This document shows, one piece after another, positions 36,531 through 46,671 of a stretch of 64,000 nucleotides of DNA (the first letter of the stretch is position 1; every line of letters starts with the position of its first letter). Origin of the DNA: Aquilaria yunnanensis (Eukaryota > Streptophyta > Magnoliopsida > Malvales > Thymelaeaceae); NCBI GenBank assembly GCA_039654915.1, contig CM077597.1, positions 79,238,001-79,302,000 on the forward strand. The letters are read 5' to 3'. The notes below the pieces were generated by a model. The model searched no databases. It was not told where the DNA came from and was given only the letters and a program-made list of their open reading frames with translations. A program made the position numbers and the translations under genes.

Positions 36531-38486
36531 GGATAAAATACTTTTGGATCAGGCGTTATACTCATACTTTCATGATATTTACGATACTATTACCACATAT
36601 TGAACATCATATTTTTCTGAATGGAACAACATTTTTTAGAACAGCAAATTTATTTGAAGGGAACAACACATTTGTCTGAAGAAAACAACATATTTATGAG
36701 ATTTAGAGAATATTATTTACAAAAAATAGCAAATCCCAAATTAATAATATTTTACAAAACCCTAAATTTGTGAGAATGGAACAGAAAAAGGCATCATATT
36801 CCATCGGCTCCTTCAATTATATGGTCAATGATGAGTACGAGTGAGCGTGAATCAGACTCACCATAGGAATATGTTAGATAAAGAGGAAATTCTAGAAAAC
36901 GATGCTACAACAAAGGCAACCTTAGCAGTGGAGATTGCCGTCGATAGGAGTTGACTGATAGTTATGCTAAAGGACTCAACTTTTATTTAGAGCTAAATAT
37001 AGTTTTATTCTGTTGTGCTGTTCCGTTTAGTGATAAGTGATGTTTCATTCATACAAATGTGTTTTTTTATAATATGCTATTTATTTCATAAGATGTGTTA
37101 TTCGTAATAAATTTTATTTCGTTCAGTAATAAGTATTGTTTTATTCATATAAATATGTTATTTTCTAATACGTTATTCATTTAGTAAGATGTGTTGTTTG
37201 TAATAAATATTATTCCGTTCAGTAATAAGTATTTTTTTATTCATACAAATATGTTATTCTATAATATATTATTCATTTCGTAAGGTGTGCTGTATATAAT
37301 AAGTGTTGTTTCAATCATACAAATGTACTATTCTATAATATATTATTTATTTCGTAAAATGTGTCGTTCTATTTAGCAATAAATATTGTTTCTTTCAGTA
37401 AAAAGTATTATTTCATTCATATAAGTATACTGTTCTATAATATATATTTTTTTTTCATAAGATGTACTGTTTGTAATAAGTGTTATTTCGTTTAGTAATT
37501 AGTGTTCAATCATTAGTATTGTTTCTTCCAGTCATAAGTGTTGTTCCCTTTAGTAATAAATGTCGTTTCATTCTTACAAATGTGGTATTCTTTAAAATAT
37601 TGTTAATTTCAAAAGAAATACTGTTTGTAAATAATATTATTTGATTCAATATAAAATGTTGTTTTATTTAGATAAATGTATTGTTTTGTAATATATTGTT
37701 CATTTTGTAAGATGTTCTGTTCATAAATAATATTATTCGGTTCAATAAGAAGTATCTTTCCATTCTTACAAATATTTGTTTTATAAAATATTATTAATTT
37801 TTAAAAAAAATACTTTTCATAAATAATATTATTTAATTTAATAAAAAAATATTATCTTCTTTAGACAAATGTACTATTTTATGAAATATTAATATTATTT
37901 TCTTAAGACAAACGTTCCATCTGTACAATGATGTTACATTAAGATAAATATGCTGTTTAGAAAGCGAGATGGTAGACACCGTCTATTCCAGTCAGAAACA
38001 GTTATCATATGCAATAATAGAATTGTGCCTGAAGATAAAATTGTGTGAACGACAACTTCGTCATCTACGTTCATTCACCCCTTGGCTAGGTTTTCCCTCC
38101 GAGTAGCATATTTAGACTAATTTAGTAATATTTATGGTTTATTCAGTAAAAAAAAAATAAACAAACAAATTGCTGACTGATTTGGCCGACTCAGAAACAT
38201 TAATGGTTGTGCTCGCTGTTACAATTAGGTACCTGCCGAGTACACGAACATCGAATGCAAAATATGATAAAAACTTCCAATTAGTATAAAATCATCTCCA
38301 ATGCAGGATCAGCAAAAAGCAATAGATGGGAACAAAGCGTGGTTCCAAAACATGAGCAGCAACCTGCACCTAGCAGTGCTGAATAGAGAAATGACTGCTG
38401 AGCTTCTCTCCACCCTCAGAATCCCATACCAAGCACTAAAGCATACAGGTGATGCGATCGAAATAAAGCCGAATCCAGCTAGGTGT
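36531..38486 (+). repeat. Minisatellite-like TGTTGTT region, copy II, with following unique DNA
   Basis: 36531-37000 matches 34023-34500 (shared GAGGATAAAATACT, CATACTTTCATGATATTTA). 37005-37905 is the same degenerate tandem repeat as in copy I but longer. 37990-38486 has no counterpart in copy I and no gene; the 78-codon frame at 38301-38537 has no domain. Confidence 0.65.
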
Positions 38487-39540
38487 TGGACAGAATCAGT
38501 TGTAACAATCGGACATCTTTGCCAGGATCTGTCGTAGTATCAGTACGAGAGGCCATGGCCAAATAACAGCAGTCATATCTGCAACAAACACAAGGAAAGA
38601 AGATACACAATTCATCAGCAGAACAAAGTTCTCAAGGGAAACGTATAAAGCCAGACCTTAGATAAATCAATCAAGCAATCAATTAAGCATGTATCCAGAA
38701 CTAGTTTGGGGTAAGTTCCATAGCAAGTTCTAAAAGATCTACTGCCTGATAAGAATAGGTCTCTGTTCTTCACCTCTGGCATATTCACAAGAACCAGAGT
38801 AACCAACCTACCAAAGGGCCAGAAAAAGGTCAATCAACATAACGAAACTAGGAACCATATCACAACTTAGCCAACAGATGAATGAATAATCAGAACAATC
38901 TGAAAACAGGGCAATCACTGGTTATCCATTTGCCTCTCACACCCTGATGCAATCAGTCCGACAAATGGATTTGCTAGCTGGTGCCATTCCAATGATGCAT
39001 GCCTGCAGTAAATAATCTTTTCACCTTCATTGTGTTTAGAATGAGTATTAGCAACAAAACCAGTTCCTCAAACAACTCTTTGGTAGGGTCTCCAGTTTAG
39101 AGAAGGAAGTGCACCACCACTATTGAAATTCAGATCTGCAGGACAAGTCCGATCATAGTCCACCAACCTATGAAACAGAAGAGTGCATATTTCACTAGTT
39201 GTGTCATGAGTGAAATATACAGACCAATCCAAGCCAGCAAGACTATAGAACAACACATTAAACTCCATACTTCAACTTCATTCATCAAATTTAACCTACA
39301 CGGGCCTGCATTAAATGCTTTCCAATGAAATCACTTCTTAAAATGTTCAACTTGTCTTCCAGCATATTCTTAAGGGTTTACTATCAGATTACAGTTACTG
39401 AGTGACTGGAGAATTTTACTTGCCAACAGATTCTCCAATACAGTAACTAAGTCATTGCAACATTTTACTTACCGACAGATTCATGTATGATAACACCATG
39501 CTGCAGCAAATTTAAAAATCAGTCAAATAACAGACAGCAA
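38487..39540. repeat. Segmental duplication, copy II (partner 35222-36341)
   Basis: Collinear with copy I, including the unidentified frame (here stopped by TGA at 39068-39070). It ends about 200 bp from the RH42 stop codon, so it may overlap that gene's 3' untranslated region. Confidence 0.85.
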
Positions 39541-39735
39541 CTTTAAAAATCAGTCAAATAACAGACATTCTCAATAACATTAAGCACAACCTCATAATAG
39601 AAAACTAAGTTAAAGGCTCAAATAATATCTTATAGGCTACCTGCGCAAAGGAACAATTAGTAATGATCTGGGATACCAAATAAATTTCCATAATGCTACA
39701 TATATGCTCGTAAAAGTAGTATTTGAGTCTTACAG

Positions 39736-42700
39736 TTATAAAACTGAGTATCTGCCAGGCTGAGTGCCTCCAGGGAGTGACAAAGCTTGGTTTGTGATGT
39801 CTTCCAAGACACGTTTTAGCTCTGCTTTAGCTCTCTTGACTGATTGTTCAGTAGGGCCCTCAATGAACAGATAGAGCTTCCTGTCTCCCGTGCCAGGTGT
39901 TCGTCCAGGTTGGAAAAACTGGCCCCTAGTTGTGATCGCAGCTCCGGTATATTCTGAAATTGGACCCAGAGTTTCCTTGTGAGTGACTTTCCATCGAGCA
40001 TTTTGAGGGAAATCATTAATCTCCAGCTCTGCTTCATAATGTTCATGCATTGCATCAGCTTGGATCTTTGCTAGGTTGTGCTTCAGACGGATGGCTGCAG
40101 CTGCAGCAGCTGCACGTGCAACCACATCATTTTGGAGACCTGAAGCTTCACTCCCAGATATAGGGCCTGTAGCTATCTGCTGAGAAATATCACCACCAGC
40201 CTTCCTAATCCCATCTTCTTCATCATCTGAATCTGACTTGTCTTCCTCAAACCCATATTCTTTCGCCTGGGCTTTCTTTGCTGCTTTCCTTACTTCATCT
40301 TCCTCTGCATTAAACTTGAACCCACTTCCACCATAACCAGTACCATGGGCCTGCTCAAGCCCTTGTTTGACTTTTGCCATAAAGCTACTAGCGAGGGCTT
40401 TAAGATCATCTGGAACCATCTGCTCAGAGAGTTCCAATGCTTTAACAAGATCTGGGGCATACTTTGCATCATCTTCTGAGATAAAGGTGATGGCACATCC
40501 CTTCCGTCCTGCTCGTCCAGTCCTACCTACACGGTGAACATAATCTTCATAGTGATTTGGAACATCAAAATTGATCACCAGTTCAAGCTCCTTCACATCT
40601 AAACCCCTTGCTGCAATACTTGTAGCAATCAACAAATTGCACACGTTGCTTTTAAAATCAGAAATTGTTGACTCACGATCAGTCTGATCCTTGGCCCCAT
40701 GAAGTGACAAACAGGGATAACCATGCTTAAGCAAATCCCTAAATAAAGCATCACATTTCTCCTGTGTATGGACAAAGATCAGAATTTTACCCTTTTCATA
40801 CCATTCACCAAGAAGCTCTAACAGTCTGAGGAACCTTTCACTTTCTGGCCTCATCTCCACCAACTGGGATATGTCCCTGTTAACAACACTTCTTCCACCA
40901 ACCTGAATTTCAACAGGTTTATTTAGGACCTTTCGTGCCAAAACCTCCACCTGACGAGGGAAAGTAGCAGAAAACAGCACAGTTTGGCGATCAGGCCGGA
41001 TATTTTGAACAATTCGACTAATTTGAGGTTCAAAACCTAAGTCAAACATTCGATCGGCTTCATCAAGGACCAAATAGGTGACTCGATGAAGATTAGTTAT
41101 TTTACCCCCACTAGTGCAAAGTATATCAATCATCCTGCCAGGTGTACAAACAACAATCTCTGTGCCTCTCTTTAACTCACTGATCTGCTGAGCAACACCA
41201 GACCCACCATACACAGGCACACACCTAATGCCCAATGCCTTTGCAAACTTCTTAATGTCAGTGTGGATCTGCTGAACAAGCTCCCTCGTGGGTGCCATGA
41301 TGAGGCCCACAGGTCCATCTCCAGCTTCTACAGGAGGCTGGTCCTTAATATGCCTCAACATTGGCAGCACAAAAGCAAGGGTTTTTCCAGAGCCAGTCTT
41401 TGCAATGCCAATGCAGTCTCTACCACTCATAATGATAGGCAATGCCTGAGCTTGAATTGGCATTGGTTTCTCATAGTTAAGCTTCTTGATCGTCTCCAAT
41501 ATCTTACTGGTGAGGCCAATTTGGTGCCAGGTTTTGATCGGCTTGGGCACATCCTTACCGTGTAACTTAAGCTCCAGTTCCTTCCGATAATCAGCAACCT
41601 CTGCAACTGTCATCCTTGAAATCTCCTTCACTTCAATACAGAAGTTTTTCCGGAAAGGCTTATAGTCAATCTTTGAATGATCAACGATGGCTAGCTTCTC
41701 AGCTTTAGTCTTTTTCACCCGTTTCATGAACTCGTCATCATCCTCATCTTCTAAAGGAAGATCATCATTTTCAGGGTCTTCATAATCAGATTCAGAATCT
41801 TCACCAGGTATAATTCTGCCAAATGATTTCTTTGAAACTTTCTTCAGATGTTCAATTTTACTGTGGCCTCCTCTTCTATCCTTTAGGTCCACTTTCTCAT
41901 CAGCAACAGTTGAAGGAACAGCAGAATTAGTGAGCTTCTCAACCTCTGGTAAGACCATGGAATTCATAAAAGCATCCAGTGGATCAATTTCATCATCATC
42001 CTCAACTGCATCACCACCATTTGCAGAAGGCAGTATATCTTTTCCCTGTTTGGTGTCTTCTGCAACTTCTTTTGCAGCATCTTTGTCTTCAACTATATTC
42101 GTATTTTCCTCTGCTTTCAAGTTTGTAGGATTTTCTTCATCATCAGACTCTCCTTCAAGGGTCCACGTCTTGCTGGCCTGCGGCTCCTCCGACTTTTCGC
42201 TCTCCAATTCTTCCCTCTTCCTCTTCAACTCCTGCCACTCTTGTACTCTCCTCCGCCGTTTTTCTGCTTCCTCATCCAGCTTTTTCTGCTCATCCTCCAC
42301 CTCCTCCTCACGGGTCTTCTGATTCTTCCCTGAATCATTTTCATCACTTTTCTTCTTCAGGCTCTCTTCACTACCCTCCCTGTGTCTGTTTGATCTGCTT
42401 ACACTCTGCTCCCGCTCTTTGTCCTTGTAGTCTTCATTATCGCGCCTATGACGCTTCCTCCTATGTTCATTTTCAACACCACTACCATCACTATCGTACC
42501 AGCGACGCCTCTCCTTGTCCCTTGCTTTCCTCTCCCTCTCCCTCTCCCTCTCCCTCTCCCTCTCATCCCGGTCTCGCTTCTCCCTTTCTCGCTGCTCCTC
42601 CCTCTCCCTCTCCCTCTCCCTCTCCCTCTCCCGTTCCCTCCTGTCCCTGTCCCTGTCCCTCTTTGCTCTATCCATCTCCCTATCATCCTCCTCCCTATCC

Positions 42701-42903
42701 CTAACCCTATCCCGCTTTCTGTCTCTGCTTATCTCGGTTTCATCCTCTCGAGCCCTTCTGTCCCTGTGTCGCCTCTTTTCCCTGTCGGAACCGCTACTTT
42801 CCTCCCTCTCCGAGCGGTGGCGCCGCTTCTCCTGGTCCCGGTGCTTCTCGCGGTAGATCCTTTCCGAAGCTTCCTTCTTGGATTTGTGCTTCGGATCTTC
42901 CAT
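39736..42903 (-). CDS. RH42: DEAD-box RNA helicase 42 (PRP5/DDX46 orthologue)
   Basis: 1055 residues in a single coding exon; plant RH42 proteins are about 1100-1170. It is the PRP5 helicase that remodels U2 snRNP during branch-site selection in pre-mRNA splicing (nucleus). Order: Arg/Glu/Asp/Ser-rich region with long RE repeats (1-240), the DPLDAFM motif at 307-313, typical of PRP5 and used to contact the SF3B complex, then the helicase core: Q motif near 455-486, AKTGSGKT 501-508, APTRE 537-541, CTPGR 586-590, DEAD 614-617, SAT 645-647, ARGLD 765-769, HRVGRTGRAG 790-799. All catalytic motifs are intact. The C-terminal 200 residues include an Ala-rich stretch and a KH-like end. The start at 42903 is the first ATG of this frame. 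Product specificity is well supported by DPLDAF plus architecture. Confidence 0.96.
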   Translation of the reverse strand: MEDPKHKSKKEASERIYREKHRDQEKRRHRSEREESSGSDREKRRHRDRRAREDETEISRDRKRDRVRDREEDDREMDRAKRDRDRDRREREREREREREREEQREREKRDRDERERERERERERKARDKERRRWYDSDGSGVENEHRRKRHRRDNEDYKDKEREQSVSRSNRHREGSEESLKKKSDENDSGKNQKTREEEVEDEQKKLDEEAEKRRRRVQEWQELKRKREELESEKSEEPQASKTWTLEGESDDEENPTNLKAEENTNIVEDKDAAKEVAEDTKQGKDILPSANGGDAVEDDDEIDPLDAFMNSMVLPEVEKLTNSAVPSTVADEKVDLKDRRGGHSKIEHLKKVSKKSFGRIIPGEDSESDYEDPENDDLPLEDEDDDEFMKRVKKTKAEKLAIVDHSKIDYKPFRKNFCIEVKEISRMTVAEVADYRKELELKLHGKDVPKPIKTWHQIGLTSKILETIKKLNYEKPMPIQAQALPIIMSGRDCIGIAKTGSGKTLAFVLPMLRHIKDQPPVEAGDGPVGLIMAPTRELVQQIHTDIKKFAKALGIRCVPVYGGSGVAQQISELKRGTEIVVCTPGRMIDILCTSGGKITNLHRVTYLVLDEADRMFDLGFEPQISRIVQNIRPDRQTVLFSATFPRQVEVLARKVLNKPVEIQVGGRSVVNRDISQLVEMRPESERFLRLLELLGEWYEKGKILIFVHTQEKCDALFRDLLKHGYPCLSLHGAKDQTDRESTISDFKSNVCNLLIATSIAARGLDVKELELVINFDVPNHYEDYVHRVGRTGRAGRKGCAITFISEDDAKYAPDLVKALELSEQMVPDDLKALASSFMAKVKQGLEQAHGTGYGGSGFKFNAEEDEVRKAAKKAQAKEYGFEEDKSDSDDEEDGIRKAGGDISQQIATGPISGSEASGLQNDVVARAAAAAAAIRLKHNLAKIQADAMHEHYEAELEINDFPQNARWKVTHKETLGPISEYTGAAITTRGQFFQPGRTPGTGDRKLYLFIEGPTEQSVKRAKAELKRVLEDITNQALSLPGGTQPGRYSVL

Positions 42904-43104
42904 TCCGTAAACAGCCGAAATTTCAGATAAACCTCTAGTTGCGAAAACCCTAGCAGATCGATTTCTGAACCGAAACTAGGAATTTGAAGAAATTGGAAGG
43001 GAACTTACGCGATCACCAGTGAGCGTTTGAAATCCTAACCTTGGGTTTGTCGAATTGCAGCCAGGCGATTTACGGGATCCCGCCATGAGTCTGCTCTATT
43101 TATC
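42904..43104 (-). promoter_or_regulatory. RH42 leader: probable 5' UTR intron, upstream ORF and TATA-like box
   Basis: On the minus strand a TATA-like GATAAATAG (43096-43104) precedes an ATG at 43086. This opens a frame of 26 codons that runs to a good donor, CGC|GTAAGT, at 43009/43008. A possible acceptor, CAACTAG, lies at 42935, giving a 74-bp intron; after splicing the upstream frame would end at a TGA four codons later. The main ATG follows at 42903. A conserved upstream ORF would lower translation of RH42. The intron and its ends are inferred from splice motifs only. Confidence 0.4.
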
Positions 43105-43834
43105 CCTACGAAAAAGGCCACATTCTGAAACAACCCCTTGACAAAAAGAAATATTCCGCTGTCTCCTAGTCTAGTCCCGGTCTTGTTTTGGATTTTAGAT
43201 GAAAACTTTAAAATTCTTTAAGTTTGAATTAATATATGATTAATGATTTCTTGTGATTTTATATTTATATATTTTTATTCTTTAATTATTTTTAAAATTT
43301 TATTATTTAAAAAAATGATTATTAATATCGTTAAACTGAAAATGCACTAAAAACCACATATTTAGTCCATTCTTTTACCTCAAAAAAATATATGATTTTT
43401 TATTAATTTAATTTCAATCAAAATTCAGCAACTAAATATTTTTCACATTTTTAAAGATATAGCAACACCTTGATTTCTACATAAACATTAATAATAAAAA
43501 ATTACAATCATTATTATAAGTTTTATTAAAGCATCTATAATTATTTACTTTAGATACTACACTGTTTAAAAAATAGAATGGTTTCTAATGCATTATTTGT
43601 TAAGGAATTAATAATCTTAAATACCCATTAGTAAATAAATAAAATTATAAATCTAATATTACAACACAATGACCAATGGCTCATTAATTCAAATCAGAAG
43701 AATTTAATAGTTACCATAACAAGCTTTGAAAAAGTTATAACCAATTTTAAAGATAAAAATAATGTTCTTAATTTGAGGTAAATATAAAATAAAAATGTAT
43801 AAATAAAAAATAAGTGTGGATAATGAAAAGCAAG
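43105..43834. other. Non-coding, very AT-rich
   Basis: Promoter-distal intergenic DNA upstream of RH42. No gene or recognisable element before the hAT MITE at 43835. Confidence 0.5.
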
Positions 43835-45139
43835 CAGGGGTATTCTTGGATTGGATATGATTAGGTTTTGGCTCAACCCAACCCTACCCACATAATTAAC
43901 CAAGTTCTCCAACTTACTACCTAACCATACTAGCAAATCTTTAAACTCAATGACAACCCAAACCGCTTAAAAATAGGTTTGAATTGGTTCAATATGACCG
44001 GATTTTTATATTCTCAAGTAAGGCAACAATTTTTATCCAAAATAGTTATAAATAAGTGAAAAACATACAATTGTCCTTCAAGTTTTACAGCTCATTCATT
44101 TTAACTTAAGCTAACTTAAACTAAACTGATTTATTTTTATTTTTACAGTTTTTTTCTAGAACTAATTTCATTTAAAAGTCAATATTATATGGGTACAATA
44201 ATACATTTGAAACAAAATTTTTATCATGTCATTAAATTTCTAAGAAAATTTCCTTTTTAAGGCCTAAAAAAGAAAATTTCATAAAAAATTTACAATCAAA
44301 TGATTATTTTACTTAAATAATATTGGATTTCAAATTATAAGCTTCAAAATAGACTTTAATGGGTAAAAAAGATATAAACATAAAAATAAGTCATTTTGAA
44401 TTATGTTGACTTAAATTGAAACGAAGTTTCTACAAAAAAATGTCTCAATCCAAATACAATTTCATGTACTTAAAACTCCCATAAAAATGACAAATATATT
44501 GTATAAAAATAATATAAAATAGAATAAACCTACAAAAAGCAGAAAGTATGGTTTAAACCTACTTTAGTTCAACTAATGATCTCAAAACTCAAATAACCTT
44601 GATATCAATAAGCAAACAAGAAAAGTTAGCTGCAAAAACTTATACTCACCGCCATAAATCTATATATTATAAACAAAACCTAACTTGTCATAACCTGTAT
44701 AAGTAACTAAATAATCTAGCTTTTTCCTCTCATTTTTTGTCTCTTTGCTCCTCAAACTATATATATGTCATATTGGCCAATTTTTATACTCAACGACGAA
44801 AACTAAATGTGTACAAAATAGCCAAAGTCTTACGTAAATTTTTATAAAAAATTTTTTTATTCCAAAACAGTTATAAATAAGTAAAAAACAAATCTTGCAA
44901 CAAAAGAGGAAGAAGTGAGTTTGAGTACTACCATTATGTTATTAGGGATTAGAATTTACAAATTAGGGAAATAAGCGAATCAGGTCGTTTTTGTGCAGGT
45001 TTTACAATTGGAACCTGCCTCACTTAAATGCCAGGTTCGCATTTTCACTACATGCCCCGACTCTAACCCGAATTGCTATCTGTTTTGTTCAATTTGGCGC
45101 AGCTGGTTTGCAATTTGACGGGTTAGATGAACACCCTTA
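43835..45139. mobile_element. Non-autonomous hAT element
   Basis: The ends CAGGGGTATTC and (complement of the right end) TAAGGGTGTTC are imperfect inverted repeats of the common plant hAT type. The flanks carry a perfect AAAGCAAG direct repeat (43827-43834 and 45140-45147), the 8 bp expected for hAT. About 1.3 kb, AT-rich, no transposase. Inside, TAGTTATAAATAAGTGAAAA at 44044 and a near copy at 44868 show an internal duplication. Confidence 0.7.
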
Positions 45140-45147
45140 AAAGCAAG

Positions 45148-46600
45148 TAAAAATTGAACTATAAGGAAATATCATTGGAAAAATGAATTAAAAGGAACTA
45201 TATGTAAAAGTACATTATGTCATTTGAAAAATACAATTTATGAAGCAATTTACAAGGAGAATTACAGAATAACTAAAAAGTAAGGCCTTAAAATGTAATT
45301 AATCTATTAATTATAAGCTTCAACATAGACTTTAACGGGTAGCTGTGGGTTTATTAAAACCTTGTGGAGTTTTTAAGGGATTTCTGAAACAAAAGGGGAT
45401 AAGTGTACTTTGGACTAAACCGTAGAAAGCATTTTGTAATTCTCGCCAAATAGATATTTGTATATGCTTCTGATTTAAAAAAAAACCACAGAGAAAGAAA
45501 CAGAAAAAGTTCAGCTGGAAGGACCGAACGTGCTCAATCTTGTGGGCACTTGGGTAATTGGGAGATTGTTTGCTCTACGAAGGATGAAAGTGGTCTAATT
45601 GGACGAATAGTTCGGTTACTCTTTGAATTCGATCAATTTGAATTAAAATCAAATTTTTTATAGTTATTAAATCAGCTATTCATTCCTATATTTGAAACCG
45701 AATAAACTGAATAACTGAACAATAATAAATATTTTATTATTATCTATTTTACTCCTACATATATAAAATTATTCTCTTCTAATTTTAAACTAATATTTTA
45801 TTAATCATTATTTAATTTTGGATATGAGATGTACAAACTTAAATATTTATGAAATCTTTTAATTTACAATAGAAATTAGATCTTCAAAAAAATCAAATAA
45901 ATCAAATAAACTGAAATATAATTTGAACCATGATTCAGACCAGACCATTCGTAAAACTTTTGTGGAAACTGAAAACTGGATCATAATTCATTATGCTTTA
46001 ATCTATCCAAACCGGACTAATCGAATATTCAGCCCAACTCACGCTAGCTCGGACTGAGACCCTGATAATGGGCTGTTACCATTGAGAATTACGCAGGTCC
46101 AAATGGCAGATTAACGACAGGAACAATGAGTAAAAAATCAAAAGCAAAATGGTGGTTTAGATCTACGAAATCCAGGCTTAGGAAAGATCTATGCAGGCTC
46201 GTAACATGCTCCCTCTGAAGGCAAAGATTTGGCAGCAGCAAGTATAGGAAGCGGAGAGGATGAAAAAAACTAAGAACTGCCCTCTGCAAGCTGGATGAAA
46301 TTTTTGCAAGAATTTACAATTTGGGCAATAATATGCCAATAAAACATCAACTTTGAAGTCATATTCCAATTGCTATAACAACATTCCCACATACTGAACC
46401 AAAAAATCATTGAACAAAAGATAAATCCAAGATTCATACACTATAGCAAGTATTACACGAACAAAAGTGGCACATCTCACTTTACACAACAGATATAAAC
46501 ACCCAGCAGACCAATACATGCATGTGATCATCCAGCAGCATGCGACGCGTTGTCCAAGAGACTATCATTTTACAAGCAATCCAACTGCCCAGCTCTTATT
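45148..46600. other. Non-coding stretch
   Basis: No gene recognised. Short frames at 46089-46369 (-) have no domain. 46563-46589 is a 27-bp exact match to 36315-36341 (see findings). The last part may be the CTL gene's 3' flank. Confidence 0.45.
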
Positions 46601-46671
46601 AAGCGTTCCCCTTTCAGGAATAAATAACAAAATATGAATTGTTACCTTAAAGTGCGTGAAGCTCAAGAAGC

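Noticed and set aside
42390..42930. Open frames of 95-160 codons in other frames and on the plus strand, Ser/Leu/Pro-rich
   Set aside because: They are shadows of the RE/RD-repeat coding region of RH42.
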